From Sphingomonadales bacterium (GTDB lineage Bacteria; Pseudomonadota; Alphaproteobacteria; Sphingomonadales; Sphingomonadaceae), in NCBI GenBank assembly GCA_028868335.1, contig JAGWUU010000207.1, positions 1 to 5,632 on the forward strand: a DNA stretch of 5,632 nt, read 5' to 3'. The notes beneath the pieces were generated by a model that worked only from the letters and a program-made list of their open reading frames with translations, had not been told where the DNA came from and did no database searches. Of the stretch, positions 5,412 through 5,632 are shown piece after piece. A program made the position numbers and the translations under genes. Within the stretch, counting starts at the first letter, position 1. Every line of letters starts with the position of its first letter.

Positions 5412-5632
5412 ATGGCCCAGCCGCTTTCCGACGCCGCGCTTGATCAACTGTTTCGCACCGCCCGCACTTACAACGGCTATCTCGACCAGCCGGTCACGAC
5501 CGAGCAATTGCACGCGCTTTGGGACCTGATGAAGATGGGGCCGACGTCGGCCAATCAGCTTCCGGCGCGACTGGTTTGGTGCACCACCGACGAAGCCAAG
5601 CAAAGGCTTGCTGCTTGCACGATGCCCGCCAA
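5412..5632 (+). CDS. RutE/HadB-like nitroreductase family protein (probable malonic semialdehyde reductase), 3' end cut by window edge
   Basis: Only the first 73 codons are in the window; the family is usually about 195-200 residues. The piece aligns by eye with E. coli RutE through ARTYNGYLDQPV (17-28) and LMKMGPTSANQLPARLVW (39-56); RutE has ARTHNGW and LMKWGPTSAN then PARIVF. The ARTxNG and GPTSAN segments belong to the FMN-binding site of this nitroreductase branch. RutE reduces malonic semialdehyde to 3-hydroxypropionate in pyrimidine breakdown. No other rut gene is visible here, so the substrate is uncertain and a more general NAD(P)H-dependent flavin reductase is possible. The ATG has a fair ribosome binding site and lies 38 bp behind the Nfu stop codon, consistent with one operon. 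Confidence 0.87.
   Translation, partial: MAQPLSDAALDQLFRTARTYNGYLDQPVTTEQLHALWDLMKMGPTSANQLPARLVWCTTDEAKQRLAACTMPA

Noticed and set aside
1..5632. An undescribed defence, mobile or biosynthetic system
   Set aside because: All five genes belong to well-known housekeeping families, composition is uniform, and no repeats, integrase, toxin-antitoxin pair or array is present.

Overview
This window looks like ordinary chromosomal (core-genome) DNA from a GC-rich alphaproteobacterium, most likely a sphingomonad (Sphingomonadaceae or Erythrobacteraceae). The placement rests on strong G/C preference at third codon positions, the gene families present (plant-type class II DAHP synthase, a two-domain Nfu scaffold beginning MFIETE, a long periplasmic M16 peptidase), and a promoter of the CTTGAC-N17-TA type common in alphaproteobacteria. 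It is an inference from sequence character, not a database result. I see no mobile element, CRISPR array, tRNA or rRNA, and no sign of an unknown multi-gene system.

Layout: two gene sets diverge from a 95-bp intergenic region at 4703-4797. Leftward (minus strand) run an exported FKBP-type peptidyl-prolyl isomerase (4702-4181), a 982-residue exported M16 zinc peptidase with a duplicated fold (4131-1183), and a class II DAHP synthase (1073 to the left edge, C-terminus cut off), the entry enzyme of the shikimate pathway. Rightward (plus strand) run an Nfu-type iron-sulfur scaffold (4798-5373) and, 38 bp on, the first 73 codons of a RutE/HadB-like flavin nitroreductase cut by the right edge. No gene-free stretch exceeds 110 bp.

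How the genes relate: the isomerase and the peptidase both carry Sec-type signal peptides and lie 49 bp apart, so joint work on envelope proteins is plausible but unproven. The DAHP synthase is cytoplasmic and metabolic, and is separated by a 109-bp gap holding an 8-bp dyad. The Nfu gene and the nitroreductase are probably one transcription unit.

The most useful observations concern starts and promoters. The DAHP synthase most likely starts at a GTG behind a perfect AGGAG, not at the upstream ATG. The isomerase and peptidase genes each have the same minus-strand architecture, CTGGC-N18-CTATA ending 8-9 nt before the ATG, with no Shine-Dalgarno sequence, which suggests leaderless mRNAs. The Nfu gene also appears near-leaderless, which argues for ATG 4798 rather than the in-frame ATG 4786.
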